Assembly (NCBI GenBank): GCA_036872755.1
Contig: JAVHNS010000002.1
Location: forward strand, 3,782,001-3,846,000
Source of the DNA: Orbilia blumenaviensis
Lineage: Eukaryota > Ascomycota > Orbiliomycetes > Orbiliales > Orbiliaceae
Direction: 5' to 3'
DNA length: 64,000 nucleotides
In this document: piece by piece, positions 23,794 through 36,100 of the stretch
How the letters are laid out: the number at the start of each line of letters is the position of its first letter
Numbering within the stretch: position 1 is the first letter of the stretch
Made by a program: the position numbers and the translations under genes
The notes under the pieces: model-generated
The model's input: the letters and a program-made list of their open reading frames with translations, nothing else
What the model was told of the DNA's origin: nothing
The model's database searches: none

Positions 23794-24185
23794 CTGTAGC
23801 ACCTATACAGTAAATCCTGAACGTTTTGAGGTTTGAAATAAAAGATTACGAATACCGTAAATGCGGCTTTGTAGCTGTCTAGGTATTCCCAATAAATATA
23901 GCTTCAAGGGAGATAATCCAATACATTGTGTCTCTGAGAATATGGTCAGATATCACGGTCAAATGGCTCTGACACTTTTAGGCCATTAGTAAAACTATGC
24001 GCATATATCCTTGGGTAATATAGCGTAGTAATCACACGCTTTCTATCGTTGAATCTATGGTAATAAAATTAAACTAAATGCAGGCGCTATGTCTACAACC
24101 TATGAAACTCCCTTAACACCTAGCCAATGCTGCATCTAGACTCCTGAAACTAGAAGTGACACCGTTTCTCTCGACATTATATTTT

Positions 24186-25956
24186 TTACCTTTGGGCAGT
24201 AACACCATTATTCAACATGATTTGGCCGCCATTTGCGCCGGCGACAACCCCATTAATCGCCATAGACTGGATATGGGCGATCATACCACGAGGATCGAGC
24301 ATAAGCTTTGGGTTTCTGACAAGCTCGAGCGCAATGACACCGCTAACGGCTGGACATGCCATTGAAGTTCCCTGCATAACTTTCGTCCCTCTATATAAAA
24401 AGCTAATTGTTAGCATCGGTTTTCAAAACAGGTGAGATTGCATGATATATGTCAGGCCAAGCAAGGGATCAGTCTTGTATAAACTTACTGAGGGTCCTGG
24501 TTGTTAGTGCTAACAATTTCAACACCAGGCGCATGGATGTTAACACAGGCTCCGAAATTTGAGAAACTAGCTCTGTTGTCGTTGATGTCGGTGGCACCAA
24601 CGTTGAAAATAGGGAGCTGGCGAGAATACCCTCCTGGGAATGCCGTGCAGGCATCCGTATTGTCGTTCATGGCAGAAAGTGAAACGTGCATGCCGGCTTC
24701 TGTGATCCTTCGCAGGACATCGAACTGGGCTTGAGAACCTCCGCCTCCAATTGACATACTAATAACGGACCCTTGAAAACCTGGAGCGTTTCGGCGCTGC
24801 AGGTGGGAGGCGAGAGCGGCTTCCATTCCCGCAATAATGCCTGCGCCAGATCCACGGTTGTTGGCGTCGAGGACTTTGATTCCCAAGAGGTTGGCGTTTT
24901 TAGCTACGCCGTAACGAAGTGAGCCGACCGTTCCTGCGGTGTGTGTACTATATTTACGAATTTAGCGTCAGTAAAATGTCTTTAGACCGTCATATAGCTA
25001 TGGTAGGTTAGCAAATGCTCACCCATGTCCGTGGTCGTCCGCGTAGTTTTGGCCGAATGCTGAAAAGATCATCCTCGCTCGGTTACCGAATTCCGCATGC
25101 TGGTTGATGCCTATTAGAGATAAAATTTAGCTTTTATAAAAGGCATTTAATGTGGTATATCCGTGGGTGAATGAACTATCATACCAGAGTCAATCATGTA
25201 GACGTCCACACCAGTGCCAGCCGTGCCGTCGTAAATATAGTTAAACCCCAAACTGGTTCCGCCTCCAGTGCCTGGAGGGATTCTATTTGATTCCGAGATC
25301 CTCTGTAAATTCCATGGCGCTCCGGATTGCTGGTAAAACTGGCCAACCTGTGGCACTGGCTGTTGCTGATCCTGTCTCTTCACCTTGTCCGTCCCACGCT
25401 GAATCGTCCTTTCGGTACCACTCTCCTGGCTATAATAGCCTGCGTCTCGAACGACTCCAGCCTCGTAAATCTGGTCCTTTTCAATGTATTTTACGTTCTC
25501 GAGCGCGCCCATGCTGTCAGCTTCCGATTCCAACATTTCCATGGTGAACCCACGAACATGTGTTCCGAAGGCTTTGATATGAGAACCATCATCAATTTGA
25601 AATGTCCGGAAGCTGTGAAGAGTATTATTTCCGCCCGCGCTATGAGCCGTAAACGAGTGTTTTAGTTCTTTGGTGCTGAATCCCATATCATCGAAGACTT
25701 CGCCCCATTTGCGCTGTTCTGTATCCTTCATTATGACAATATATTGAGCACTAGGATCATCCTTGCCCCCACGGGTAGAGCTCGTACTCAAGGTCTTCGA
25801 ACCGGTCGGTCGGATTGGATATGTTTTATTGACAGGGTACCATTCTGGGTTTAGTCTACTTGCAGAAGGAACGACTGGAGCAGGAGCAGCCGGAGCCGCA
25901 AAGCAAACTGGTATTGCGACCACAAAGATAGATGCTGATAAAATTGAACTTCTCAT
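24186..25956 (-). CDS. Secreted subtilisin-like serine protease (S8), four exons
   Basis: Exons are 25185-25956, 25023-25110, 24489-24947 and 24186-24390. Introns of 74, 75 and 98 bp have GTATGA, GTGAGC and GTAAGT donors and TAG acceptors. The phases close to 507 aa. Order: signal peptide (about 1-20), I9-type inhibitor propeptide with QYIVIMKDTEQRKWGEV and NVKYIEKDQIYEA (about 70-160), a Gln/Pro linker with KRQ processing sites, then the catalytic domain from about 210. The triad is Asp256 (YMIDSG), His286 (HGHGTHTAG) and Ser449 (GTSMACP). The Asn of SAMNDN would form the oxyanion hole, and SMSIGGGG is the substrate-cleft strand. It belongs to the proteinase K/cuticle-protease type used by fungi for extracellular protein digestion. 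The enzyme looks intact. The sequence ends soon after the Ser block, with no C-terminal extension. Confidence 0.92.
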
Positions 25957-27970
25957 CTTAGAGATTATTTTGACTAAACCCCGCTAGACCAGCTATTTGG
26001 ATTGAATAGATGTTTCTTAATTAAAAAATATACCAACTAGAAAAAAAGGCGTCGACGTGCGGTTTAGAATTAGGTTATTAGGCACAGCTGGTGCGCTTGT
26101 CAAACGGGTCCCGCCCTGAGAAAGAGAAAAAAAAAAAAAAAAAAAAAAGTGGCTAGTTAGATGAATAGCAGTAGCTCTCGTGAAAGCTCCGGGCGAAATA
26201 TCCAAAGGTCGGTGTGGGGAGGACTGACGATATATACTGTAACCGGGTTCCAAAAAATGCTCCATTCCCAAACGGAACTCACAAACTTGTCTGGCTTAGT
26301 GTCACCGATACTCAATATAAAGCCTTAAAACATGGGTCTATGTTCCAGAAAACTTCCTTCGGCATTCGTTCCGAAAACGCTTCGTGCTTAGGAAACATAT
26401 GCGTAAACACCGCAGGGCAGTGATGTTGAGGATTCTGAAATAGGTCGATGTGAGTTGCCCCATCGGTCTGATCTAAACACCCAGATATCCTAGAATACCA
26501 TATTTCTGTCTGTTTTTTCCCCAACGTTGCAACAAGTACATTACATCACCGTAATGCCTCTTTAAACATTTTTAAAAGAGTCAAATTGCAATATTGGTCG
26601 CGCAGTCAATAAGCTCCAAGGCTTAACTAATACTCCATCGACATCGACGTGCTGCAACGCTGGTTACAAATTTCGGCGACTAAAAAAAAGAGACCTCATT
26701 CCTACAGCCAAAATTTGAATGGATATGACGATACTATAATACGGAGTCAAGGGACATTAGAACATGCGACGTTTGGATATGCGACCGTGCGGCCGTTGTA
26801 ATCAATGGGGGCTGTGAGACGAAACGACACACCCCTCATATCCTTGGCGCCGCACCTTCAGCCATGCTGCGGCTTCAGGGCGGCGCCACCACAAAACAGT
26901 TCAAATCGGACTCGGTTTGGATTAGTCTAGGTAACTTTGGGCTTGGATACATATGCACAAAGCTACATGCAGGCTATCAATTCAGTAGATTTTCTGAAGG
27001 GCGCATATGGCTAGAATCCGATATCCGAAATTTCAAAACCCGAACAATTTTTCCAGTATTGCATCAGAATTCAAATCGAGATTGAGGAGCACATATGTTA
27101 TGCTCCGTGCTCTGGAGTTAAATTACTGCCTTGCCCTTAAGCTCGAGCTTCCAATTCTTACCGTGGGTATAGAGCTCGTAACGTTAGGTTGATATCAGCT
27201 CCAGGCTCCACAAGCGCTTAAGCTAGCACTGGACTGTGCCTATACCTAAGTACCTACCGTAGGGGGGTTGGGTACCTTTTTGGGACTGCTTCCGAATATC
27301 CAAGTATTTTAAAAGAAAGTAAGCCGTTTTATTCTCTTCTAAATCATTGTTTATATTGTTGTAAGTTCTCTTTTTCCTATAAACTGTCTTGAGAAATTAA
27401 GGAATCTAGGAAAAGTATACTGGACAAAGCTCAGATTGGCCGACAAAAGAAACCACGCTAACAACACATGTAATGTGTTTTGTTCGAACGTTCTTGACCA
27501 ACATGAGTGACGAAGGGTATGGAAATCAAATTTGGCTATCTAGCCGCCAGGGCCCCGGCCTAGACCTATCGTAACGAAATATATATATTGAATGAGCCCA
27601 TACGATATAAAGGATATCATACATTCAGACGTCTAATAGTTAACAGATAATGGTTCAAAGTGATCGCACGAAAAGGCTTAACACATAAGGGTGGAAAGCG
27701 TTGAACCGTATGTAGAACCCCTGTTGCAATTTGAAAAAAGGGAGAAGTACAAAATATCCAAGAGGAAAAGATCGTACTGCTTCTAGAAATAAACAGTTAA
27801 GGTGTAGACCAGGTATTTAACCGGAATATTGTGTTGCCCCTAGATGGCCATGGCGTCTGCAAGGTCGGCTATATCATGGGGGCGGGGTATATGAAAGAGT
27901 ATGGGCTGGTGGGTCGACTAGAATATTTAAAAAGTTTATGTATTAGTAGTTAGATAATAAAATTTTTGTT
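25957..27970. other. Intergenic (2 kb), protease promoter and gene-poor DNA
   Basis: The left part is the protease upstream region and holds a 22-base A run at 26127-26148. No gene recognised in the rest. Short frames at 26864-27192 lack motifs. Confidence 0.5.
26127..26148 (+). repeat. A(22) homopolymer
   Basis: An uninterrupted run of 22 A, read directly, about 170 bases upstream of the protease start codon. Confidence 0.9.
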
Positions 27971-29245
27971 TCATGCTGGTCTCGTTTTCATGCCTATAAA
28001 AGCCCACACTGCACCATGGCCGTCGTTCAGAGGTTTGGCGGGCTTACCGAATGTAGGGTCACTAGGATCAAAAGCTAAAGATTCAGTTGGAAGGTCTCCT
28101 GCGCGCAATGGGAGAGGTGGTTCCTCATCCACCACTAGCCCCTCATTCATGGCTAGTTTTGGCACTTCCAGCGGAGCTGATGATGGTGTTTTTAAGTGTT
28201 TTAAGTGTTTACCTCCGGGCCCCCAGAGAGCATCGATTAAACGCCTCATAGCTTCCGTTGACTCCGGTGATAATGATTCCGTGGTCGTTGGGGTCTCCTG
28301 AGCTTGCTCTAAAACTGATCGCTTCACTCCGGCTATTCGGGGCGCCGGCGTCGTAGGAGTACTTCTAAACATAGTTGTACTCATTGGTCCTGGCTCGGTT
28401 ACTTCCCACGCCGGCCGTTCAGTCTTCCTTATCTTGTCATCAGCAGTTGGTAATGGTACCGGCCGCTCCCCAAAAGTTGGCACATCGAATTTTGGAAAAG
28501 GAAGGTCTTCTAAACTGTACATTAAAACCCCAGGATTGTCGATAGCAAATTGCCTCCATTCACCTTTGTTGAAAACCGTCACGTATTCGCTTTTATCCTT
28601 ATCAACTCCATTCCTCGCCGGGCATCCATTCTTCTCAAACCCGAAGCGAATATCCCAAGTCGCACGTCTCATGTAAAGAGATGCAATGAGTCTATAATTA
28701 TTGTCTTCAACGTTATGATCAGTAATTCCGATAGCCTTCTTTGACATAATTCTATCGTGTATAGTTTTAGGATATTCTACACCCGCAATGCTACAATTTT
28801 CTGCTTTAGCAACACCCATACAGTGGTTTCCTAAACGAAGCGAGTAACCATTTCGGCAAACAAGAATTCTGCTTTCCAGATACCCGGTTATATCAGCGCC
28901 AGGGAGGTACTTGCTCGTCCGGTATGGTGAATAGCAACGCTGATCAGGTTGGCCATAAAGGGTCTTAGAGTATTCGATTAATGACTCTAGGGAGTCCATG
29001 TCCTTTTTGGAATGTTTACCGTAGAGCAAGACTTGCTTCCCGGTTTCAACACTTTCAAAATTGAAATATGCCGCAACATCATAGCTAGGTGGAGCTATTG
29101 GCGTGGCCACGGGCGCCGCGGGTTTTGCGCCGGGGTAATTATGAAGGCCAATGACCCGAGTTTTCGTTTCTAGGGTCGTACGAGTAGGCTCAAATCCAGT
29201 ATTGACGGCTACCAGTTGGCCAATTAGAAAGTTAGCATGACCAAT
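27971..29245 (-). CDS. Unrecognised protein, ~425 codons, 5' end unclear or broken
   Basis: A long minus-strand frame ends at 27971. The first in-frame ATG is only at SKKDMDSL, yet the frame continues upstream without stops to a 3' splice site (TTGTAG, exon start 29245). A 63-bp stop-rich stretch with a strong GTAAGA donor at 29308 lies beyond. The upstream exon (29309-29363) in the matching phase reads RIGIQTQRLHEA but is preceded by TAA and TGA. The gene may therefore be disrupted, or its first exon may be another one. The first ~240 residues look globular with scattered cysteines (RCYSPYR, LVCRNGY, NHCMGV, ENCSIAG). The C-terminal half is Pro/Ser/Thr-rich and disordered. I recognise no domain. 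A minus-strand frame at 29388-29546 starting MLSRPALICLVGCMNVVVVG resembles a signal peptide and could be exon 1. Confidence 0.5.
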   Translation of the reverse strand: MGHANFLIGQLVAVNTGFEPTRTTLETKTRVIGLHNYPGAKPAAPVATPIAPPSYDVAAYFNFESVETGKQVLLYGKHSKKDMDSLESLIEYSKTLYGQPDQRCYSPYRTSKYLPGADITGYLESRILVCRNGYSLRLGNHCMGVAKAENCSIAGVEYPKTIHDRIMSKKAIGITDHNVEDNNYRLIASLYMRRATWDIRFGFEKNGCPARNGVDKDKSEYVTVFNKGEWRQFAIDNPGVLMYSLEDLPFPKFDVPTFGERPVPLPTADDKIRKTERPAWEVTEPGPMSTTMFRSTPTTPAPRIAGVKRSVLEQAQETPTTTESLSPESTEAMRRLIDALWGPGGKHLKHLKTPSSAPLEVPKLAMNEGLVVDEEPPLPLRAGDLPTESLAFDPSDPTFGKPAKPLNDGHGAVWAFIGMKTRPA

Positions 29246-30810
29246 CTACAAGATATGCTGAAGTTCAATTGGCACGTGAGGGATCTGGATTCTAGGTTTT
29301 GATCTTACCGCCTCGTGTAACCGTTGGGTTTGTATCCCAATGCGTCAGTTCAGCCTTTATAATCTGGGAAACGAAAAACTCATCGTGTTAGCGAATCGAA
29401 TCATGCTTGCCCTTATTTATGGGTAGAAATAATAAACTCCACCCTAGAGGTTGATAACATAACGCGGACTGAAGACCTACGACTACAACATTCATGCAGC
29501 CGACCAAGCATATTAAGGCTGGTCTTGACAGCATGGTCACTAGTAAGCACTGAAGCACCTGTGGTGTGCACCCTAGTTGCAATAATGATCGAAGTTCTCA
29601 AACACAAGTGGGGCTATAATTAAAGATTCTTCGAGGAGGTAATGTGAATTATATGCGGTAAATATAAAAGAAGGGCCCGCAAATATCACAAATGGAATGA
29701 AAGATGCAACCCAAAGAAGAATTATCGTCTGGAGGTCCCACCGCGTTATACTTTGCCTTATCTAGAGAAATCATTCAAAAGAATGAGCTACAGGATTTTC
29801 CAAAGCGGGGAACTCGTAGAAGTTTTAATGTGTTCTTAAGCTCCGAGCCTTTCCATGGATGGTCCGCATTTAAATTGCCAATACAAAGTAAGATATATAT
29901 ATCCACGATAATGCATAAGCTAAAAAGTAACTATAACCGAGCTCTGCCTTATAAACTAGACGGCAATGTTGAATCATATTACAATGCGTATACAGCCAGT
30001 TACGGTTTGAGCTTGAGGAAATCAGAACTCTATAAGAACATGTTAGCGAGAACATGTCAATAAAAAGACACGGCTCGCAATTTAAAAAATAATAAAACAT
30101 GTATGTTTTCCAAACGTTTCAAAACCGCTCACAGACAACAGGAGCCGGTTCAAGTGCCCTGTGGTATAGCTAAGCCTAGCAGAAGGAAAATGAAAGAAGA
30201 CAATTGCTAACAACAATGCACCGTTCGTTCACAAGGGCTCTTATCTGTGCCAACAACATTTGAAACCTGAGGGGGTGTCCTTCGGTTGCATTATTGCATA
30301 CAAAGTATCACATAGCTCAAGCCAGAGAGTTTGCCAAGCAAGATCTCATTCAAGCCAATAGCCACAAAGCAAACTTTCAGGGTTCTAGGCTGAAGATATA
30401 TTAAACAACATTGAATACATCTTTTATAACATCACAACGAGATGCCAAAGAGGCGCATATACTTATATACCTCATAAATAAGGCACAGTCAGAGTTATAG
30501 AGACTACCCCAAGAATATTTCTTATTTTTCTATTTGGCACGCAAAGTACCCAGATAGAAAAAATACTAGGCCACAAATTGTATCTTTACGAACGGTATTA
30601 CAGTAAAATTCAGAATTTAGTCACATAGAAAGAGTCGATATATCGATACGCTCATGGATTGCTAAAACTAAGAGTCGCTAACATCAAGGAGTCTATGTAC
30701 AGTTTAGAAACAGAAACAAAAAACATTAAGACAATACGCAGACAAGACGAACGGAGACAACACCCCCTCTGGGGCCCACAGGAGCATATTCGGAACGTAA
30801 GAGAATGTAA
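29246..30810. other. Intergenic with possible lost 5' exons
   Basis: 29246-29600 holds the putative intron, short exon and signal-peptide-like frame discussed for the neighbouring gene, including a good branch-site/acceptor pair (CTAAC and TTTCCCAG near 29364-29392, minus strand). Beyond 29600 I see nothing convincing. The 119-codon plus frame at 29704 is not supported. Confidence 0.45.
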
Positions 30811-31770
30811 CTAGACCCGGAAGCTATGTCTGCGCCTCAAATGGAATTCCTTTCCAATCTTGCTTTCCCAACCCTTAAGTCTCTCAAAGCCGTTTTTGTA
30901 TTCTTGGTAGTCTTCGAAGGTCTTGTAGATATCCCTTTCAGTCAGTTGTACAAAGGGACCGTACTGAACGACGGGCTGGTCAGCTGGTTCTCCAGCCAGG
31001 ATCACAAAGTCCGCGGCTTCAGTTTCACTGGGATCTACAGTGATCCTAACTCCATTACCGTCTGTTCCAAGGACGATATTGTTGAACTTCTCAACACGCT
31101 TAGTGTTGTTGACAGTGATAGAACCGGACATAGTGTAAATAAACGAGTTCCAACCCTTTGGCAAGGCTTGTGAGAGTTCACCGCCTGGTCGCATATTGAC
31201 ATGGAGTAGCCAGACAGGGGTATACGCTAGGTCTTTAACTGAATCGATGCCACATGATTGGCCGGAGATAACCTTAACGTCGACTTTGTCGGAAGGATGT
31301 GCAATTGGGATTTCCCCGGCACGGAGGTCACGATATCGTGGCTCACAGTTCTTGAGACGAGCCGGAAGGTCGACCCAAAGCTGAAGTCCAATGTTGGCAG
31401 AGCCGTCCTTCGGCTGTTGGGAAGGAATTTCGGCGTGAACAATGCCTTTTCCAGCCGTCATGAACTGTAGGTCGCCAGCTTGAATTGTACCGGCAGAGCC
31501 AGTGAAGTCCTCGTGGTTGGTAGCACCGCTCAGCTGGTAGGTAATGGTTTCCTGTCCACGATGAGGGTGGTCTGGGAAGCCAGCTCCGTCTGTGAGAAAG
31601 AAGTGGTCTAACATCAGGAATGGGGGAAACCGGCGAAGTTGAGGTGTGCCAATACTTCGCCGGACCCGAGCGCCGTCGCCTTCCGCTGTCTCAACAGCTG
31701 GGACAACTTTGGCGATTGAGCGAGGAGGATTGAAGATTTGGCTGGCAGAAGACATATTTGTACTCGTCAT
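30811..31770 (-). CDS. Pirin family protein, 319 aa
   Basis: Pirins are bicupin proteins, often nuclear, that bind Fe; some act as transcription cofactors and others have quercetinase activity. The single-exon frame starts at ATG 31770. The N-terminal cupin shows FPPFLMLDHFFL, the metal-site stretch GFPDHPHRGQETITYQL with the HxH pair, and MTAGKGIVHAEIP with the later His and Glu. Together these form the usual 3-His/1-Glu iron site. The C-terminal cupin runs from about residue 190 (VWLLHVNMRPGG) to 290. Length and motif order match the family. A TATA-like element lies about 225 bases upstream. The gene looks intact. Confidence 0.93.
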   Translation of the reverse strand: MTSTNMSSASQIFNPPRSIAKVVPAVETAEGDGARVRRSIGTPQLRRFPPFLMLDHFFLTDGAGFPDHPHRGQETITYQLSGATNHEDFTGSAGTIQAGDLQFMTAGKGIVHAEIPSQQPKDGSANIGLQLWVDLPARLKNCEPRYRDLRAGEIPIAHPSDKVDVKVISGQSCGIDSVKDLAYTPVWLLHVNMRPGGELSQALPKGWNSFIYTMSGSITVNNTKRVEKFNNIVLGTDGNGVRITVDPSETEAADFVILAGEPADQPVVQYGPFVQLTERDIYKTFEDYQEYKNGFERLKGWESKIGKEFHLRRRHSFRV

Positions 31771-33195
31771 TTTGGATAATCGAACGGGTTTGAAGTTTTT
31801 TGCTACTCGCGAAAGAATCTTGGCGGTTGGTTTGAATTCAAATACTCAATCGAAGTGAATGAATATGTTCTCGATCCGATGGATATCCGATGGATTTTAT
31901 CAATGCAATGCAGTGGTGGTATTGATATGTTTTTGATTTAATGATGTTATTTTAAATAGAGAGGAATCTACAGAAGCCTTCCGGGTCAGGGTCTTTATAT
32001 ACCCCGCGATACCTAGCATTAGGTACCTGTGGTTTTAAGCATATTTGTGATGCTTACCAAAGACCCAAAGGATTTTACCCGGTTCGTCGACAGGCTTCTC
32101 TAAGTTCTTGGGCAGAGCCAGCGGCTTAATCATCCTTGACGAAACTGACTAACCGCTAAAACCTGCCTCTTTGGCTTATTCTAGCTTATTCATTCTCCCA
32201 TAAGCAGGTGACGTACGCCAAGTCCTTCCCTCTGTCGGTATGTTACAACAAGGGCAACACATAATCTCGGACGATATGTGAAAGACGCCAACTCAATTGG
32301 ATCCAAATCGATTTTATTGTGGCCTGAGGGCATTATTTCTTAAAGAACTACAGCTGGGTAATTTATTCCCGAAGGTATCAAACGCTTAAAAATGACATAT
32401 AGGGGTCATAGAAACCAGATGATTTAGCTAGTTAGTTCGTTAGGAAGATTTCCCACGGTCGTACGATTGGTGTGCAAATACAGATTGTCTCTTATACTAC
32501 GTTTCTGGTCTACAGAACAGAGTCCAGACTTTCAAGATAAAGAATAAGTGCGGGAGTTTGCTATACTCGTAGGAACTCCAATACGACCCAGAGTTACATA
32601 TATCACTAACCCTAGAGCACCAGCTTTATCAAAGTTGATTGTCTATATTGTAAGTAAATAATTATGTCCTATCATTATCGTAACAATAGGGTGTAAAAGA
32701 AGGAGACAAAGGATGAAAACGAGAGAAACAAATTCGAAAGAGGAGATGATTAAAGAAAAGTTTTCCAAAAAGGAGCCAAAAAAAACAAAAACAAAAAAAA
32801 AAGCTTTTCCGTCGATGATTGACGCCATCAATTTCTTACAGCCGTTCAATCCATGGTTCCGTAGTTGTATAAATATTTCCGTCCATGGTTCATGCCGGCA
32901 TTTTTTTTAAAAAACAAACAGGGGGTAGAAGAGCGAAATTAACAGGCATAGGCACCAGTAAGGAAAACAAGAGAGTAACTGAGAATAAACCAAGTATGAA
33001 AAGTTAAACGCAAAGAAACATCGCGGTCGTTTCAAAAATAGGGGCACCAAGGCAGCGAGTACCGTCCGCAGGACATTAGCCAAAAAAGAAAAGCACAAGG
33101 CAGAAAGGAGAACAAAACGAACCACAAATAACACATAGGAGAAAGCAAGATATGTACAAACGCCTCCTCCCGACCTCCAGATACACTCCATGAAA
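31771..33195. other. Intergenic: pirin promoter and kcs1 3' flank
   Basis: Left part is the pirin promoter. The right part (about 32640-33190) is strongly purine-rich on the plus strand and probably holds the kcs1 3' untranslated region. No further gene recognised. Confidence 0.5.
31993..32001 (-). promoter_or_regulatory. TATA-like element upstream of pirin gene
   Basis: On the minus strand it reads TATATAAAG, about 223 bases upstream of the pirin ATG. Confidence 0.35.
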
Positions 33196-36100
33196 TTATG
33201 TGGAAACATCACCATCGTTGTCCATCCAGACATCCTCGATAGCCCTACCTCTTCCAAACATGACAACATCACCCCTCTCCTCTCTTACGCTTTCTTCAAC
33301 AGTTTCCTTCCATATTCTGGTAAAATAGACACGAAGGGCTCTCAACCCTCGGAGATACCCCTTGTCAACTCCATTCCTCTCTTTTGGCGGACACTTTGTC
33401 TCAGAGGGTAACTCCTCATCTGTCACACAGTTGGCGAAGTCAACAATCCTCATATCGATTTCGGCCCCTTTGCCTTTTTCGCCAGCATCGTAAAGCATTA
33501 ATAAACTTGAGGCATAAAATCTGTATCCAGGCAAGCCCTTGATGATCTCCTCTAGTTCGACCAACTTTTTCAAGATAACAGGGATACACCGCTTGATATT
33601 CTCAGGACTGTACAAGAACCTAGCAAGAGCAGCCTGGAATTCCGAGCCGGCCTTGATATCCCGGCCTTTGTACTTATCTTCAAAGTGGTAGGCTTGCTTA
33701 TCTTCATTCCATACTTGCATTCCGCAGAGTCTAACACCTAGCTGCCGGGAAGTCGTGAGCTTACATTTCCTCCTTTGAGATGCACGTTTCTTTTCATCTG
33801 CATCGACTCCGTATTGGCGTGTTCCCATTTTTAAATCGAGAACGCAAGGGTGTTTCATTCCAGCAGTAAGATCTTCAAGTAACAAGAATTTTTCGACTCG
33901 ATCAACCGGTGCTTCAGGACCAAAGACAATGGGACTAGGCTCCGGATTTTCAACAGGCTGCTCCCGTCTCTCAGGCTCGGGATGGGTGTCCAGTTCTGGT
34001 AAAACTGGTGGAATCTCGGGTGTCTTGCTGTCTGATGGTCGCATAGCTGGTGAAGCCGGAGCCGTCGAAGCCTTCTTATCGAATAAACGGTCCGTCCATT
34101 TTGGTTTAGCCTGGAAGCTTCCGACGTGGTGGGACTCTTCATCGAAGGAAAACATTTCTCCTTCTTCCATGTCGCCCTTGTAGCCGTCGTCATCATGTCC
34201 ATCTGAGAAATCCCTTTCAGCACGTCGCAACCCGGCGCATCGGCTCTTTGATAATTTCCTGCGCAAAGGCTGCTCTGGCCCACCGACGCCATCAGCCTTT
34301 CCGTAGTCAGTCCCGGCTTCATCCCTCAACTGCGTCTTTCTCAATTCCTCACCACTAGACGAAGTTGTATGGTGGGCATCTAGGTCGGCGCTATTACGCC
34401 TCCCAGCGCTCCGACGGACATGTGAAATGGATGACGAAGACCGGTGTCTGGGATGCCCATGTCTATGGTGGTGGTGATGGTGATGCGATAATGGGCCGCC
34501 AAAAACCTCTCGTAGAACCTGTTCTTGCAGCTTCCTATTTACTGTTGTTGCGCCTGTAGATGCCCAAACACGTTTCGGGCTGTGACTCCCATTCAAATCC
34601 AAACCTGGCGAGCCAGGGTCAGCGAATCCCTTAATGATATTTGTATAATTGCCATTGTCGGATTTAGTGTCATCGCTCCCGATCAAACCTTTCTGCGAGG
34701 GTGCGCTACTTGAGAATCGGAAGAGATTTTCCGGAATGATATGTCGATTGTTCTCAAGGACAACCTGCGGAAGGGGTAAAACTTGAGCCGAGGCACCTGC
34801 ATCTTTAGATCCTTTCGAATCGCAGTGGCTATTGAAAAGACTGAGTTTCTGGGTGGACTGTTGGCCTTCATCTATTGCTTTCTGATCAGGTTTGCTTTCG
34901 AGTTTATCAACGCCGATATTTTTGTCCGTATCTTTGCGTGTCTTCTTGCGCTTCGGGGGCTTCCGGAAAGTAACATTAAGGACGCCAATATACCTGCAAG
35001 TAAACACATGTCAGTAAATGTATCATATTTAAAGTGTCTTCCTAGAGTCCTACCTGGGCATAAACTGTAGGAGTTCTTGATGGGTTCCTTCTATTGCCTC
35101 GTAGAACTCATTCTCGCGATTGTTCAAGCTCTTGCAAACTGCTTTTCTAGAGAAACGGTAAAGTGCCGTGTGTCCTCCAACCTGGTGGTTGTATGGTTTT
35201 AATTCAACGGCCCCAAGAGGCGGTGGCAGGACTTGAGATTTATCAGTGAAGGTTCGATGATGATGGTGATGGTGGTGATGGTGATGCCGATGTTTTGACT
35301 GTGACGGTTGTTTAGGCGTTGCAGTAGGGGTATTAGACTCATCGTGATCGGTTGAATCGTAAAACTCTGTATCGGAGTTCCGTCTTGAAGAGGAGAAAGA
35401 AGAGTAGCCGGATTTAGTATCAAAATCAGATTCGAAGCTATCGTGTCGGCTCAGAGCGGATGGTTCTTGTGTAATCGCAGAGTCAAAAATAGGGGCCTCG
35501 GTTGTCAGAACTTCAGCAACTGATATTTCATGTTGATGCTTAATTCCATGAGCAGGTTGGTCTGCTGTTGCGACGATTTTGACCTCAAAATCAGCACTTC
35601 TCCCGTCGACAGTGTGCCGCTTGCCTTTTAGATGCGTCGTACTGCCATCGAACTCAAATTCCGTAGGTTCAGTATCGTCAAGATCAAGCTCCGAGAGATG
35701 CAGTCCGGGCGAAGACGGACTCCCCTCGGACATAATCTCGCCATCATGATGAAAAGAAAGTCGTTTGGGGTCAATGGAAGGCGTCTTGTGAGGAATGTAC
35801 AAGGCAGAATACAGCTGTTCTTTCTCAGAATCTTCATCCTCATCCTCATCCCTGGGAGACACCTCGGCTTCTTCCTCTTCTCGTTTTGGTGGAAGATCAG
35901 AAACACCATGTGTCTCTCCTTTGGGTCCAACTTCTTGTTCAACCGGTGCCGTCTTTTCAACGACAGCGGAAGGAGAAAGCTGATAGGATTCGTTTAGATT
36001 AGCTTCCAACAGGGACTGCTGTCTAAGGCGAGTGAGCCCACCAGGAGGAAGTGGATATTGGACGGACTGGAAATTGGCGACCTTGTTGACGACGTCAGAC

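Larger units (their letters stand above)
20853..24185. other. Gene-poor region (3.3 kb) with decayed repeats
   Basis: No gene recognised. Two copies of the dispersed motif lie here (21464-21483 and 23774-23793). A 20-base stretch near 24153 (AGAAGTGACACCGTTTCTC) nearly matches one near 9701, hinting at shared repeat ancestry between the gene-poor blocks. Frames are short and broken by stops in all phases. Confidence 0.5.

Noticed and set aside
29704..30063. 119-codon plus-strand ORF
   Set aside because: No motif, signal peptide or splice context. Composition is consistent with chance in AT-rich DNA.
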